Positions 1-7,388 of a stretch of DNA of 9,332 nucleotides are shown piece after piece (the stretch's first letter is position 1; each line of letters opens with the position of its first letter). The translations under genes were made by a program, and so were the position numbers. The notes beneath the pieces are model-generated. The model ran no database searches and was not told where the DNA came from. It saw nothing but the letters and a program-made list of their open reading frames with translations. This DNA comes from Xanthobacteraceae bacterium (GTDB lineage: Bacteria > Pseudomonadota > Alphaproteobacteria > Rhizobiales > Xanthobacteraceae), in NCBI GenBank assembly GCA_030039655.1, contig JASHVC010000282.1, positions 1-9,332 of the forward strand. The letters are read 5' to 3'.

Positions 1-1025
1 CCGATGGGCACGGCGCGGATACCGACGCAAGGGTCGTGGCGGCCCTTGGTGGAGATTTCCGTGTCGCGGCCGTAGCGATCGACGGTGCGACGCGGAGTGA
101 GGATCGACGAGGTTGGCTTGACCGCAAAGCGCGCGACGACCGGTTGCCCGGTGGAGATGCCGCCGAGGATGCCGCCGGCATGGTTGGACAGAAACAACAG
201 CTTGCCATCGTTGCTCACGCGCATCTCGTCGGCGTTCTCCTCGCCGGAAAGTTCGGCGGCGCCGAAGCCGGCGCCGATCTCGACGCCCTTGACGGCATTG
301 ATGCCCATGAGCGCCGCAGCGAGATCGCCGTCGAGCTTGCCGTAGATCGGCGCACCGAGACCGGGCGGCACGCCTTCGGCGACGATCTCGATGACCGCGC
401 CGATGGAGGAGCCACGCTTGCGCACGCCGTCCAAATAATCTTCGAGCATCACCGCCAATTTCGCATCGGGACAAAAGAACGGATTGCGGCCGACCTCGGC
501 CCAGTCCCAGCGCGTGCGGTCGATGCGATGCGGCCCCATTTGCACCAGCGCGCCGCGCACGCTGAGGCCCGGCACAATCTTGCGCGCGATGGCGCCTGCC
601 GCGACCCGCATGGCCGTCTCGCGCGCCGACTGCCGCCCGCCGCCGCGATAGTCGCGCAGCCCGTATTTGATGTCGTAGGTGAAGTCGGCGTGGCCGGGCC
701 GGTATTTGTCCTTTATGTCCGAATAGTCTTTCGAGCGCTGGTCGACATTGTCGATGAGAAGCGCAATGGGCGTTCCGGTGGTTACCTGTTGGCCGGTCGC
801 TTCATTAACAAACACGCCGGAGAGAATCTTCACCGCGTCCGGCTCCTGGCGCTGGGTGGTAAAGCGCGACTGGCCCGGCCGGCGGCGGTCAAGGTAGGGC
901 TGAATGTCTGCTTCGGTCAGCGCAATCCGTGGCGGGCAACCATCGACCACGCAGCCAATCGCTGGCCCATGGCTTTCGCCAAAGGTCGTGACCCGAAACA
1001 TGTGGCCGAAAGTGTTGAAGGACAT
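1..1025 (-). CDS. aroC: Chorismate synthase, C-terminus cut by window edge
   Basis: AroC converts 5-enolpyruvylshikimate-3-phosphate to chorismate with reduced FMN. This is the last step of the shikimate pathway in the cytoplasm and feeds aromatic amino acids, folate and quinones. The minus strand reads open for 341 codons from the ATG at 1025-1023 ([20 protein letters not shown]). All three family signatures are visible: GESHG with the following VVDG (residues 16-29), [19 protein letters not shown] (128-146), and [14 protein letters not shown] (328-341). [11 protein letters not shown] (281-291) and the KPTSSI segment (303-308) also match the E. coli enzyme as I remember it. Family members are about 360 residues, so only some 20 C-terminal residues lie outside the window. 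There is no strong Shine-Dalgarno before the ATG, but the N-terminus aligns with known AroC proteins. The gene is divergent from the gene at 1264. The identification is near certain. Confidence 0.97.
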   Translation of the reverse strand, partial: MSFNTFGHMFRVTTFGESHGPAIGCVVDGCPPRIALTEADIQPYLDRRRPGQSRFTTQRQEPDAVKILSGVFVNEATGQQVTTGTPIALLIDNVDQRSKDYSDIKDKYRPGHADFTYDIKYGLRDYRGGGRQSARETAMRVAAGAIARKIVPGLSVRGALVQMGPHRIDRTRWDWAEVGRNPFFCPDAKLAVMLEDYLDGVRKRGSSIGAVIEIVAEGVPPGLGAPIYGKLDGDLAAALMGINAVKGVEIGAGFGAAELSGEENADEMRVSNDGKLLFLSNHAGGILGGISTGQPVVARFAVKPTSSILTPRRTVDRYGRDTEISTKGRHDPCVGIRAVPI

Positions 1026-1088
1026 GGTTTACAAATTCTGCCGCGGCCCAGAATGCCCGTAGGAACAAATGCCTTGAGGCAGTGCGGC

Positions 1089-1117
1089 TTCGTAGCCCGC
1101 GAGGGCTACTGGGTCAA
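1089..1117 (-). promoter_or_regulatory. Putative aroC promoter
   Basis: Read on the minus strand, TTGACC (1117-1112) resembles a sigma-70 -35 box. After exactly 17 bases comes TACGAA (1094-1089) as a possible -10 box, about 64 bases upstream of the aroC ATG. The -35 is five of six to consensus, and the -10 is weaker but typical of GC-rich alphaproteobacteria. This is a pattern match only. It is supported by position, because aroC is now far from fabI and the phosphatase gene and probably needs its own promoter. Confidence 0.35.
1092..1109. repeat. Perfect inverted repeat in aroC leader
   Basis: GTAGCCC (1092-1098) and GGGCTAC (1103-1109) are exact reverse complements separated by GCGA. As DNA this is an 18-bp hyphenated palindrome covering most of the spacer and part of the -10 of the putative aroC promoter. 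As RNA from the plus strand it would be a 7-bp GC-rich stem with a GNRA-type tetraloop. No T run follows in either direction, so it is not a good terminator. It could be an operator, a leader hairpin, or the remnant of a dispersed intergenic palindrome. Confidence 0.6.
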
Positions 1118-1248
1118 ATTCGGTAAAGCCGGGCAAAGAGTCATCGGTCCATACCGTCACCGGATGTTAGATGTTGGTCGGTACCCTGAGAATCACGCGC
1201 TCGCGATTATGTTGAGTACGGTCGACCTTGATTAATCCGGTAACTCTG

Positions 1249-1254
1249 AAGGGG
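1249..1254 (+). promoter_or_regulatory. Ribosome binding site deciding start at 1264
   Basis: AAGGGG sits nine bases before the ATG at 1264. It supports that start over the upstream in-frame TTG at 1228. Confidence 0.45.
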
Positions 1255-1263
1255 CCAAGTCGC

Positions 1264-2025
1264 ATGGCGGCCAGGCCCAGCGTCCTTCGCGGCCTGTTCC
1301 GATTGTTGCTTCGTGGCCCGGTGATCGGCGCGATGGTCGCGTTTGGCGTGCTGGCCCTGGTCATCGCCGCGGACAAATATCACTGGGGCTGGACCGTGAT
1401 CCCGGTCCACTATCGCGTCTCGTTCGGCGTCGAGGTCGGCGGCATCGACTATACCGGTGCCAGCGTCGTGCAAGTTACCTACGAGCAGGCGCCGATCTGG
1501 CAGCCCTGGGTTAAGTTGGGCGCGTCGGGCGGAGCCGTCTACCAGGGTCAGGCTGCCACCTTGCGGCTGCCCGACGGCAAGGTGCTGTGCATGATGACAA
1601 ACGGAGAAATCGTCGTTGGCAAGAAAACCCGCAGCTCGGTCGTTGGCATCGCCAACCGGCTATTCCCTCCTTCGCTGGCTGCGGGCGGCCGCCTCGACGT
1701 CATTGACACTTACGATGCGGCGCACATTTCCGGGAACATGGACATTCCTCTGGATTTGTTGCCAGCCATAGTCCTGTTCGAAAGTGCCGCTGATCCCAAG
1801 AGCGCGCATGTGTTCGATCCGCAACGGGCGGATCAATGGCTCGGCATTGGCGCGAGTTTTCTCGGCGCGCGCATCGCGGTGACGTCCGAGCCGCGCACGA
1901 CAGGAATCGATACGGTGTTGCCGTGGCTCGCCAACGGTGCTCTGCCGGAGCCGCTGACGGGGGTCAACGATCCGTTCCATCACGAGAGCGGAGGCGGTTT
2001 CCTCTTCAAGGCCTACTTTTACTAA
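1264..2025 (+). CDS. Membrane-anchored hypothetical protein (253 aa)
   Basis: I do not recognise an established function. The protein begins with a basic stretch (MAARPSVLRGLFRLLLRG) and then a hydrophobic segment at about residues 19-37, which suggests one N-terminal membrane anchor with the remaining ~215 residues in the periplasm. The segment VHYRVSFGVEVGG...ASVVQVTYEQAP, followed by a GQAATLRLPDGKVLCMM stretch, resembles a family of uncharacterised Rhizobiales proteins with a '...GSSVVEV...GEAV.VDL...LFALL' pattern; this is from memory. I chose the ATG at 1264, with AAGGGG at 1249-1254 as a ribosome site nine bases upstream. An in-frame TTG at 1228 would add 12 residues without a better site. 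It is divergent from aroC and lies 124 bases before the next plus-strand gene. The open frame, codon use and membrane topology support a real gene. Confidence 0.75.
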   Translation: MAARPSVLRGLFRLLLRGPVIGAMVAFGVLALVIAADKYHWGWTVIPVHYRVSFGVEVGGIDYTGASVVQVTYEQAPIWQPWVKLGASGGAVYQGQAATLRLPDGKVLCMMTNGEIVVGKKTRSSVVGIANRLFPPSLAAGGRLDVIDTYDAAHISGNMDIPLDLLPAIVLFESAADPKSAHVFDPQRADQWLGIGASFLGARIAVTSEPRTTGIDTVLPWLANGALPEPLTGVNDPFHHESGGGFLFKAYFY

Positions 2026-2057
2026 GGACGAGGCGCACCGAAGCATGATGCTGGTCT

Positions 2058-2067
2058 TGACGCGTCA
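2058..2067. repeat. 10-bp perfect palindrome, possible operator
   Basis: TGACGCGTCA is a perfect palindrome in the 124-base gap between the hypothetical gene ending at 2025 and the small gene starting at about 2150. A short palindrome upstream of a gene set that includes an efflux pump could be a dimeric repressor site. In GC-rich DNA such palindromes also arise by chance, and no regulator gene is present in the window. Confidence 0.25.
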
Positions 2068-2149
2068 TAAAGGTTAGTCCACGGTCGCAACCATAATCCT
2101 GCCGTAAACGAAGTAGCGCTTGTCGGCGCAGCCAATTCATTCGGTGTCG

Positions 2150-2530
2150 ATGAGCTGGATACGTTCCCATATCCGGGCTTTTGTCTGCCTCGCGCTCCTC
2201 GCGTTGGCACTGCAGGCGCTTCTTTCCTTCGGCCACATTCATCCAGAGGATCTCGGCCTGCCGGCCCCGGGCGCGGGCCATACACAAGTTTCCTTCAATG
2301 CTGCGCCTGTTCCCGCGAACCAGTCCACCCCCGATCAAAATCCTGGAACTGACGATTACTGCGCAATCTGCGCCAGCATGGCGCTGGTAGCGACGGCCGT
2401 CCCGTCGCTGCCGCCGGTTCTTATTGTCCCCGAAAAAATTCATCGCATTTGGTCGGCAGAGATGCTGGCGCACAGCATTTCCTCGAAGTTTATTCCCTCA
2501 TTTCAAGCTCGCGGCCCGCCAATCGCTTAG
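2150..2530 (+). CDS. DUF2946-like small membrane/secreted protein (126 aa)
   Basis: This small protein has an N-terminal hydrophobic segment (about residues 9-27, FVCLALLALALQALLSFG), immediately followed by H29-I-H31. A Pro/Gly-rich linker leads to DDYCAICASM with a CxxC pair at C71 and C74. A second hydrophobic stretch follows (about 74-92), and the C-terminus ends in FQARGPPIA. The arrangement (N-terminal membrane segment, His near its end, a C-x-x-C before a second apolar stretch, and an 'RGPP' tail) matches my memory of DUF2946 proteins. They are functionally uncharacterised and sometimes lie beside metal-uptake or efflux genes. A metal-binding role through His and Cys is inference. The start is uncertain: I chose the ATG at 2150, but GTG at 2144 and TTG at 2120 are in frame, and none has a strong ribosome site. 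The gene lies 109 bases before the RND adaptor on the same strand. Confidence 0.7.
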   Translation: MSWIRSHIRAFVCLALLALALQALLSFGHIHPEDLGLPAPGAGHTQVSFNAAPVPANQSTPDQNPGTDDYCAICASMALVATAVPSLPPVLIVPEKIHRIWSAEMLAHSISSKFIPSFQARGPPIA

Positions 2531-2624
2531 CCATGTGAGTGGCAGCGCGCCGCCAGCCTGATCCACAAATCCGGGCTCCGGGCCTCCGCTTCATCTGTTG
2601 TCACTTCCGTAAATTCACTCGATT

Positions 2625-2635
2625 GATCCGGGATC
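2625..2635. repeat. Short palindrome over the adaptor gene's ribosome site
   Basis: GATCC-G-GGATC is a perfect 5-bp inverted repeat ending four bases before the ATG at 2640. It contains the only purine-rich stretch (GGGA) that could act as a ribosome site. It is too short for a confident regulatory call. Confidence 0.25.
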
Positions 2636-2639
2636 TTTG

Positions 2640-3809
2640 ATGATTCGCGCGCGAATTTGGCTTGGAGCGTCAGTCTTTCTGGCGCTCGGTACACTTGGCG
2701 TCTGGTATCAGATGCGGGTCGCAAACCAATCGGCGCCGTCTGCCGCGACGCCTGCAATTCCCGTCACCGCCGCACGTGCGCGGCTGGAAGATGTTCCGGT
2801 CCTGCTCAATGGGCTCGGGACGGTCACGCCGTTCAACCGCGTCATTGTTCACGTGCGCGTCGACGGTGAACTGCAGGAGGTCAACTTCACCGAGGGCCAG
2901 AACGTCAAACAGGGTGAAGTTCTGGCACAGATTGATCCGCGCCCCTTTCAGGCGCAATTGGACCAGGCGCGCGCCACCAAGGCCCACGATGAAGCCCAGT
3001 TGGCGAATGCCAGACTCGATCTCGACCGCTACACGACCTTGGCGGCCAAGGACTACGCGACGCGGCAAAGCGTCGACACCCAGAAGGCGCTGGTCGCGCA
3101 ACTGGAGGCCAGTATCCGCGGCGACCAGGCCGCGATCGAGAACGCGCAGACACAACTCAGCTATACGACGATCGCGTCCCCGCTCGACGGCCGCACCGGC
3201 ATGCGGCTGATCGATCGCGGCAACATCGTGCATGCCAGCGATCCAACCGGTCTTGTCGTGATCACCCAGGTGCATCCGATCGCAGTCTTGTTTTCCGTTC
3301 CGCAGGATCATCTGCAGGACATCACCGCGGCGATGCGGGAAACCTCGCTCAAGGTTTTCGCCTATAGCCGCGATGACAAGACCAAGCTGGCTGAAGGGAC
3401 CTTGGTGCTGGTCGACAATCAAATCGACACCTCGACCGGCATGATCCGCCTCAAGGCCGTGTTCCCCAACGACGACGATATGCTGTGGCCTGGCGAGTTC
3501 GTGCATGCCCGCCTGCAGCTTGAGGTTCGCAACAGCGTGGTCACGGTCCCCGCTGAGGTCGTCCAGCGCGGCCCGCATGATCTCTACGTCTACGTCGTCG
3601 ACGATAAGTCGACCGTGGAACGGCGCGCCGTGCAGGTCGGCCCCGTCGAGGATGGCGTCGCGGTGATCGACAAGGGCCTAATGGTCGGCGAGCAAGTCGT
3701 CACCGACGGTCAATTCAAGCTGAGGCCCGGCGCCAAGGTCGCGGTCACCACGCTGCCGGCCGCCGGGAAACCCGTTCCTCCCGCCCGCGAAGCGGCCAAC
3801 AACCCGTAG
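2640..3809 (+). CDS. RND efflux periplasmic adaptor, MdtA-like
   Basis: This is a membrane-fusion (periplasmic adaptor) subunit that links an inner-membrane RND pump to an outer-membrane channel. The 389-residue protein has an N-terminal hydrophobic anchor (about residues 6-23) and no lipobox cysteine, so it is probably anchored by that helix or cleaved as a signal peptide. After it come the first half of the lipoyl-like domain (about 65-100, VRVDGELQEVNFTEGQNVKQG), an alpha-helical hairpin rich in Ala, Gln and Asp (about 105-175), the second lipoyl half (TTIASPLDGRTG), a beta-barrel domain (VHPIAVLFSVPQDHL) and a membrane-proximal domain (VPAEVVQRGPHDLYVYVVDD). Strings such as GLVVITQVHPI and EGTLVLVDNQIDTSTGMI closely match E. 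coli MdtA as I remember it. The ATG at 2640 is chosen over the TTG at 2637. The stop is six bases before the permease start, so the two genes are almost certainly cotranscribed. Confidence 0.95.
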   Translation: MIRARIWLGASVFLALGTLGVWYQMRVANQSAPSAATPAIPVTAARARLEDVPVLLNGLGTVTPFNRVIVHVRVDGELQEVNFTEGQNVKQGEVLAQIDPRPFQAQLDQARATKAHDEAQLANARLDLDRYTTLAAKDYATRQSVDTQKALVAQLEASIRGDQAAIENAQTQLSYTTIASPLDGRTGMRLIDRGNIVHASDPTGLVVITQVHPIAVLFSVPQDHLQDITAAMRETSLKVFAYSRDDKTKLAEGTLVLVDNQIDTSTGMIRLKAVFPNDDDMLWPGEFVHARLQLEVRNSVVTVPAEVVQRGPHDLYVYVVDDKSTVERRAVQVGPVEDGVAVIDKGLMVGEQVVTDGQFKLRPGAKVAVTTLPAAGKPVPPAREAANNP

Positions 3810-3815
3810 GCCGCC

Positions 3816-6800
3816 ATGAATATTTCCGAACGTTTCATCCGCCGGCCGGTTGCCACGTATCTGCTGATGACCGGCATCGTAATCCTGGGAGCGATCGCCT
3901 ATCCGCTCCTGCCAATCGGTCCGTTGCCTGAGGTCGAATTTCCAACCATTCAGGTCAGCGCGTCGTTTTCAGGCGCGAGCCCGGAGACCATGGCGTCGGC
4001 CGTGGCTACGCCGCTTGAGCGGCAGTTCGCGCAGATTCCCGGCGTCACGCAGATGACATCGTCGAGCGGGCTGGGAACGACCTCGATCGTTCTCCAGTTC
4101 GACCTCAACCGGAACATCGACGCCGCCGCCCAGGACGTACAGACGGCGATCAATGCCGCGGCGGGCGTGCTGCCAAAAAATCTTCCGACGCCGCCAACGT
4201 TCCGAAAGGTCAACCCGGCGGATTCGCCGATCATGAATGTTTTCGTGCAATCGGACGCCTATCCGCTGACGGTGGTCGACGACTACACGGATAACGTTTT
4301 GGCGCAGCAGATCTCCCAGATACCGGGAATCGCGCTGGTCAATATTGACGGCGAACAGAAGCCCTCGGTTCGCGTGCAAATCGATCCGGCCAAGATTTCT
4401 TCGCTGGGCCTCAGCCTGGAAGACATTCGCGCCGTTTTGGCCAACTCCACGGTCGACTCCCCTAAAGGGTATTTCGACGGCAAGGCGCAGAGCTTTACTA
4501 TCTACGACAACGATCAACTGCTCCACGCCGCACCCTATAACAACCTCATCCTGGCTTACCGCAACGGCCTGCCGATCACGGTGGGCGACATCGGCGTCGC
4601 GGTGGACGCCGCGGAGAATGCCAAGATCTCCGCCTGGCACTATGGCAAACAGGGCGTGTTGTTGGTCATCTTCAAGCAGCCCAACGCCAACATCATTGAT
4701 ACGGTGGATGGCGTGCGCAACGCGCTGCCGAAGCTGCAGGCGGCGCTACCGCCCGGAATCGACGTTTCGGTCTTGATCGATCGTACTGGCCCAATCCGCG
4801 CCTCCATCGAAGACGTCAAATTCACCATGATGCTCACGATCGTACTGGTGGTCGGCGTGATCTTTCTGTTTTTGCGCGACCTGTGGGCGACGATCATTCC
4901 CGGCGTCACCGTACCGCTGTCGATCATAGGCACGTTGGCGCTGATGTATGCGCTCGGCTACAGCATCGACAATCTTTCCTTGATGGGCCTGACAATCGCC
5001 GTCGGCTTCGTAGTCGATGACGCTATCGTCATGCTGGAAAACATCTACCGGCACATGGAAGCCGGCATGGACCGGATGCAGGCGGCACTCAAGGGCGCCG
5101 GCGAAATCGGCTTCACGATCGTCTCGATCAGCGTGTCGTTGATCGCCGTCTTCATTCCGATACTCTTTATGTCGGGCATCGTTGGCCGGCTACTGCGTGA
5201 ATTTGCCGTGGTGGTCACCATGACCATCGCGATGTCGGGCTTCGTCTCGCTGACGCTGACGCCGATGATGTGCTCGCGTTATCTGTCCGATCAGAAGCAC
5301 GCGCAACATGGCTGGTGGTACAACAAAGCGGAGGCGTTCTTCGATTGGCTGTTGGCGGCTTATGAGCGCGGCCTGAAATGGTCGCTGCAGCATCGCCAGG
5401 TGATGATGGGCATCTTGTTCTTTACGATAATCGCCACAGGGTATTTGTATGTAGTCATGCCCAAGGGCTTCTTCCCGCAGGAGGACACCGGCTACATTCA
5501 GGGGATTTCCGAAGCCGGGCAGGACATTTCATTCGCGGCCATGACCCAGCATCAGTTTGCTGTGGCCGATATCATCGCCCACGATCCCGCGGTCGCTGAT
5601 GTGGCCTTCGTGGTCGGCGTAACCGGCGGCTCGCAGTCCAACAATAACGGTCGTTTCTGGATCAACCTGAAGCCGCGCGATGAACGCACCGCGTCCGCGG
5701 ACCAAATCATTAACCGGTTGCGGCCGCAGCTGGCGAAGCTTCCGGGCATCGCGACGTATTTGCAGGCGCAGCAAGATGTGAACATTGGCGGCCGCGCTGC
5801 GCGTTCGCAGTTCCAATACACCCTACAGGACGCAAATCTGGACGAGCTCGGATCGTGGTCGGCGCTCATACTCGACAAGCTGCGCACCCTGCCACAGTTG
5901 CGCGACGTCGCGACCGATCAGCAGTCCAACGCCACCACTGCCGTGCTCACCATCGACCGCGATACCGCCGGGCGGTTCGGCATCCAGCCGCAGGTCATCG
6001 ACGACACACTTTATGACGCGTTCGGCCAGCGCTGGGTGACCCAGTATTTCACCCAGCTCAACCAATATCACGTCGTCATGGAAATCGACCCAAAGCTGCA
6101 GGCCGATCCCTCGGCGCTCGAGCAGATCTTCATCAAGTCGCCCGCAACCGGAGAGCCGATCCCGCTGTCGCTCCTGGTCACGGTGGATACCAGCAAGACC
6201 AATTACCTTACTGTCAGCCATCAGGGCCAATTTCCGGCGGTGACGATCTCGTTCAATCTTGCCTCCAACGTGGCGCTCAGCAATGCGCTGACCGCCATCG
6301 ACAATGCCGCCAATGAGCTGCACAAGCCAGCCGCGCTGCAGGCGACGTTCCAGGGCACCGCGCAGGCGTTCCAGGCGTCACTGACCACGCAGCCGCTGCT
6401 GATCCTCGCGACCATCGTAGCCGTCTATATTATTCTCGGCATGCTCTACGAGAGTTACATTCACCCGATCACGATTCTGTCGACGCTGCCGTCGGCGGGC
6501 CTCGGCGCGCTCATCGTTCTGCGAGCCGGAGGCTACGATCTAAGCATCATCGCCATCATCGGCATCATCCTGCTCATCGGCATTGTGAAGAAGAACGCCA
6601 TCATGATGATCGACTTTGCGCTGGTGGCGGAACGCGAGGAGGGCATGACTCCCGAGAAGGCGATCTATCAGGCGTGTCTGTTGCGCTTCCGGCCGATCAT
6701 GATGACCACCATGGCGGCGCTGCTCGGCGGCTTGCCCTTGATGCTGGGCGGCGGAACCGGCGCGGAAATCCGCCGTCCGCTGGGCTTCGCCATCGTCGGC

Positions 6801-6944
6801 GGTCTTATCGTCAGCCAATATCTCACGCTTTATACGACGCCAGTCGTCTATCGCTATCTCGACCGCTTGAATAAACGGCTGGACAGGGACCGCAGACGAG
6901 AGCCATCGCGGATGCAGGCGCTGCTTGCGACCAAGGCGATGTGA
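3816..6944 (+). CDS. RND efflux permease, MdtB/MdtC-like (HAE1 family)
   Basis: This is an inner-membrane proton-driven multidrug pump of the resistance-nodulation-division superfamily. Its 1042 residues are the usual full length. The N-terminus (ISERFIRRPVATYLLMTG) forms TM1. The large periplasmic loop contains SGASPETMASAVATPLERQF, a porter-domain hallmark very close to E. coli MdtC. TM4 carries VDDAIVMLEN with D401 and D402, equivalent to the proton-relay Asp407/408 of AcrB. TM10 carries GIVKKNAIMMIDFA, where K926 corresponds to AcrB Lys940. The double Asp argues for the hydrophobe/amphiphile class rather than the metal-exporting HME class. The second repeat appears complete, with a loop at about 550-850 and TM8-12 after. 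Unlike E. coli MdtABC there is only one permease gene here, so a homotrimer is likely. No outer-membrane channel gene follows, so the pump must use one encoded elsewhere. Substrates cannot be read from the sequence. Confidence 0.97.
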   Translation: MNISERFIRRPVATYLLMTGIVILGAIAYPLLPIGPLPEVEFPTIQVSASFSGASPETMASAVATPLERQFAQIPGVTQMTSSSGLGTTSIVLQFDLNRNIDAAAQDVQTAINAAAGVLPKNLPTPPTFRKVNPADSPIMNVFVQSDAYPLTVVDDYTDNVLAQQISQIPGIALVNIDGEQKPSVRVQIDPAKISSLGLSLEDIRAVLANSTVDSPKGYFDGKAQSFTIYDNDQLLHAAPYNNLILAYRNGLPITVGDIGVAVDAAENAKISAWHYGKQGVLLVIFKQPNANIIDTVDGVRNALPKLQAALPPGIDVSVLIDRTGPIRASIEDVKFTMMLTIVLVVGVIFLFLRDLWATIIPGVTVPLSIIGTLALMYALGYSIDNLSLMGLTIAVGFVVDDAIVMLENIYRHMEAGMDRMQAALKGAGEIGFTIVSISVSLIAVFIPILFMSGIVGRLLREFAVVVTMTIAMSGFVSLTLTPMMCSRYLSDQKHAQHGWWYNKAEAFFDWLLAAYERGLKWSLQHRQVMMGILFFTIIATGYLYVVMPKGFFPQEDTGYIQGISEAGQDISFAAMTQHQFAVADIIAHDPAVADVAFVVGVTGGSQSNNNGRFWINLKPRDERTASADQIINRLRPQLAKLPGIATYLQAQQDVNIGGRAARSQFQYTLQDANLDELGSWSALILDKLRTLPQLRDVATDQQSNATTAVLTIDRDTAGRFGIQPQVIDDTLYDAFGQRWVTQYFTQLNQYHVVMEIDPKLQADPSALEQIFIKSPATGEPIPLSLLVTVDTSKTNYLTVSHQGQFPAVTISFNLASNVALSNALTAIDNAANELHKPAALQATFQGTAQAFQASLTTQPLLILATIVAVYIILGMLYESYIHPITILSTLPSAGLGALIVLRAGGYDLSIIAIIGIILLIGIVKKNAIMMIDFALVAEREEGMTPEKAIYQACLLRFRPIMMTTMAALLGGLPLMLGGGTGAEIRRPLGFAIVGGLIVSQYLTLYTTPVVYRYLDRLNKRLDRDRRREPSRMQALLATKAM

Positions 6945-7043
6945 ACAACGTGCAAGTTTTGCTACGCGGCTCACCTTCACTGCGCTGCAGAAGGGCACTA
7001 AGCGTATATCGCGCGATTACTAACTGACGTCCGCTTCCGAGGG

Positions 7044-7073
7044 AAAGGCCATCTCTCCGGGGAGCTGGTCTTT
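7044..7073. terminator. Likely bidirectional intrinsic terminator
   Basis: A 30-base imperfect hairpin lies between the convergent permease gene (ends 6944) and the small gene on the minus strand (ends 7080). Position 7044 pairs with 7073, and the pairing continues inward to 7056 with 7061. It includes two G-T wobbles (7048/7069 and 7056/7061), one mismatch (7052/7065) and a CCGG loop. The outermost pairs are AAA and TTT, so either transcript would end its stem in a short U run. The symmetry and placement fit a shared terminator, although the T run is only three bases. Confidence 0.6.
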
Positions 7074-7079
7074 GACTCC

Positions 7080-7388
7080 TCAACCAACGTGCAGCGGCGG
7101 AGCGGACGTGGGTGCCAGAAATTTCTCAAACACCTCGATGCTGGTGCGCTTCACCGGGCGGAAGTTTTTGCTGTTGAAAGCCGGTTCGACAAAGCCTTCG
7201 GAGAACTGCGCGGGTGGGCTTACGATCTCGTAGAAGCACAGCCCGAGCAGGTCGTGCGCTTCGCGCATGTGCCTGATCGTGTAGACCATGTGCAATTTCG
7301 GCAGCGCGGTGAGCGCACGTCGCCAGTATGGGCACGACGAGAACACGTCGTTGACGCACACGACCTGTTGTCCAATATGGAGGCTCAT
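7080..7388 (-). CDS. Small conserved hypothetical protein (102 aa)
   Basis: The protein begins MSLHIGQQVVCVND and contains YWRR, an LGLCFYEIV strand and the striking EPAFNSKNFRPVKRT motif (residues 68-82). It has no signal peptide or membrane segment, so it is probably cytoplasmic. I remember similar ~100-residue proteins with 'GQKVVCVDD...YTIR...FYEI.NP...EGYVEPAFNSRNFRPV' in many Bradyrhizobium-like genomes, often in accessory or prophage-like regions. I know of no assigned function. The beta-rich N-terminus suggests a small SH3-like barrel, which is speculation. The ATG at 7388 fits the family N-terminus and has a GGAG about ten bases upstream; an upstream in-frame ATG at 7433 would add an unlike 15-residue leader. 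It lies 108 bases after the phosphatase gene on the same strand. A plus-strand frame of similar length overlaps it but resembles nothing I know. Confidence 0.78.
   Translation of the reverse strand: MSLHIGQQVVCVNDVFSSCPYWRRALTALPKLHMVYTIRHMREAHDLLGLCFYEIVSPPAQFSEGFVEPAFNSKNFRPVKRTSIEVFEKFLAPTSAPPLHVG

Noticed and set aside
36..1235. 399-residue plus-strand open frame
   Set aside because: It lies antisense to aroC, which carries all three family signatures; the plus-strand product is Arg/Ala/His-rich with no recognisable domain.
2533..2560. Terminator hairpin after the DUF2946-like gene
   Set aside because: TGGC/GCCA arms are only four bases with no T run, and the region is simply GC-rich.
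2670..3578. 302-residue minus-strand open frame
   Set aside because: It is a mirror of the RND adaptor codons in high-GC DNA, with no domain of its own.
3969..4640. 223-residue minus-strand open frame
   Set aside because: It lies inside the permease gene on the opposite strand and is very rich in Arg, Asp and Val, as expected for a shadow.
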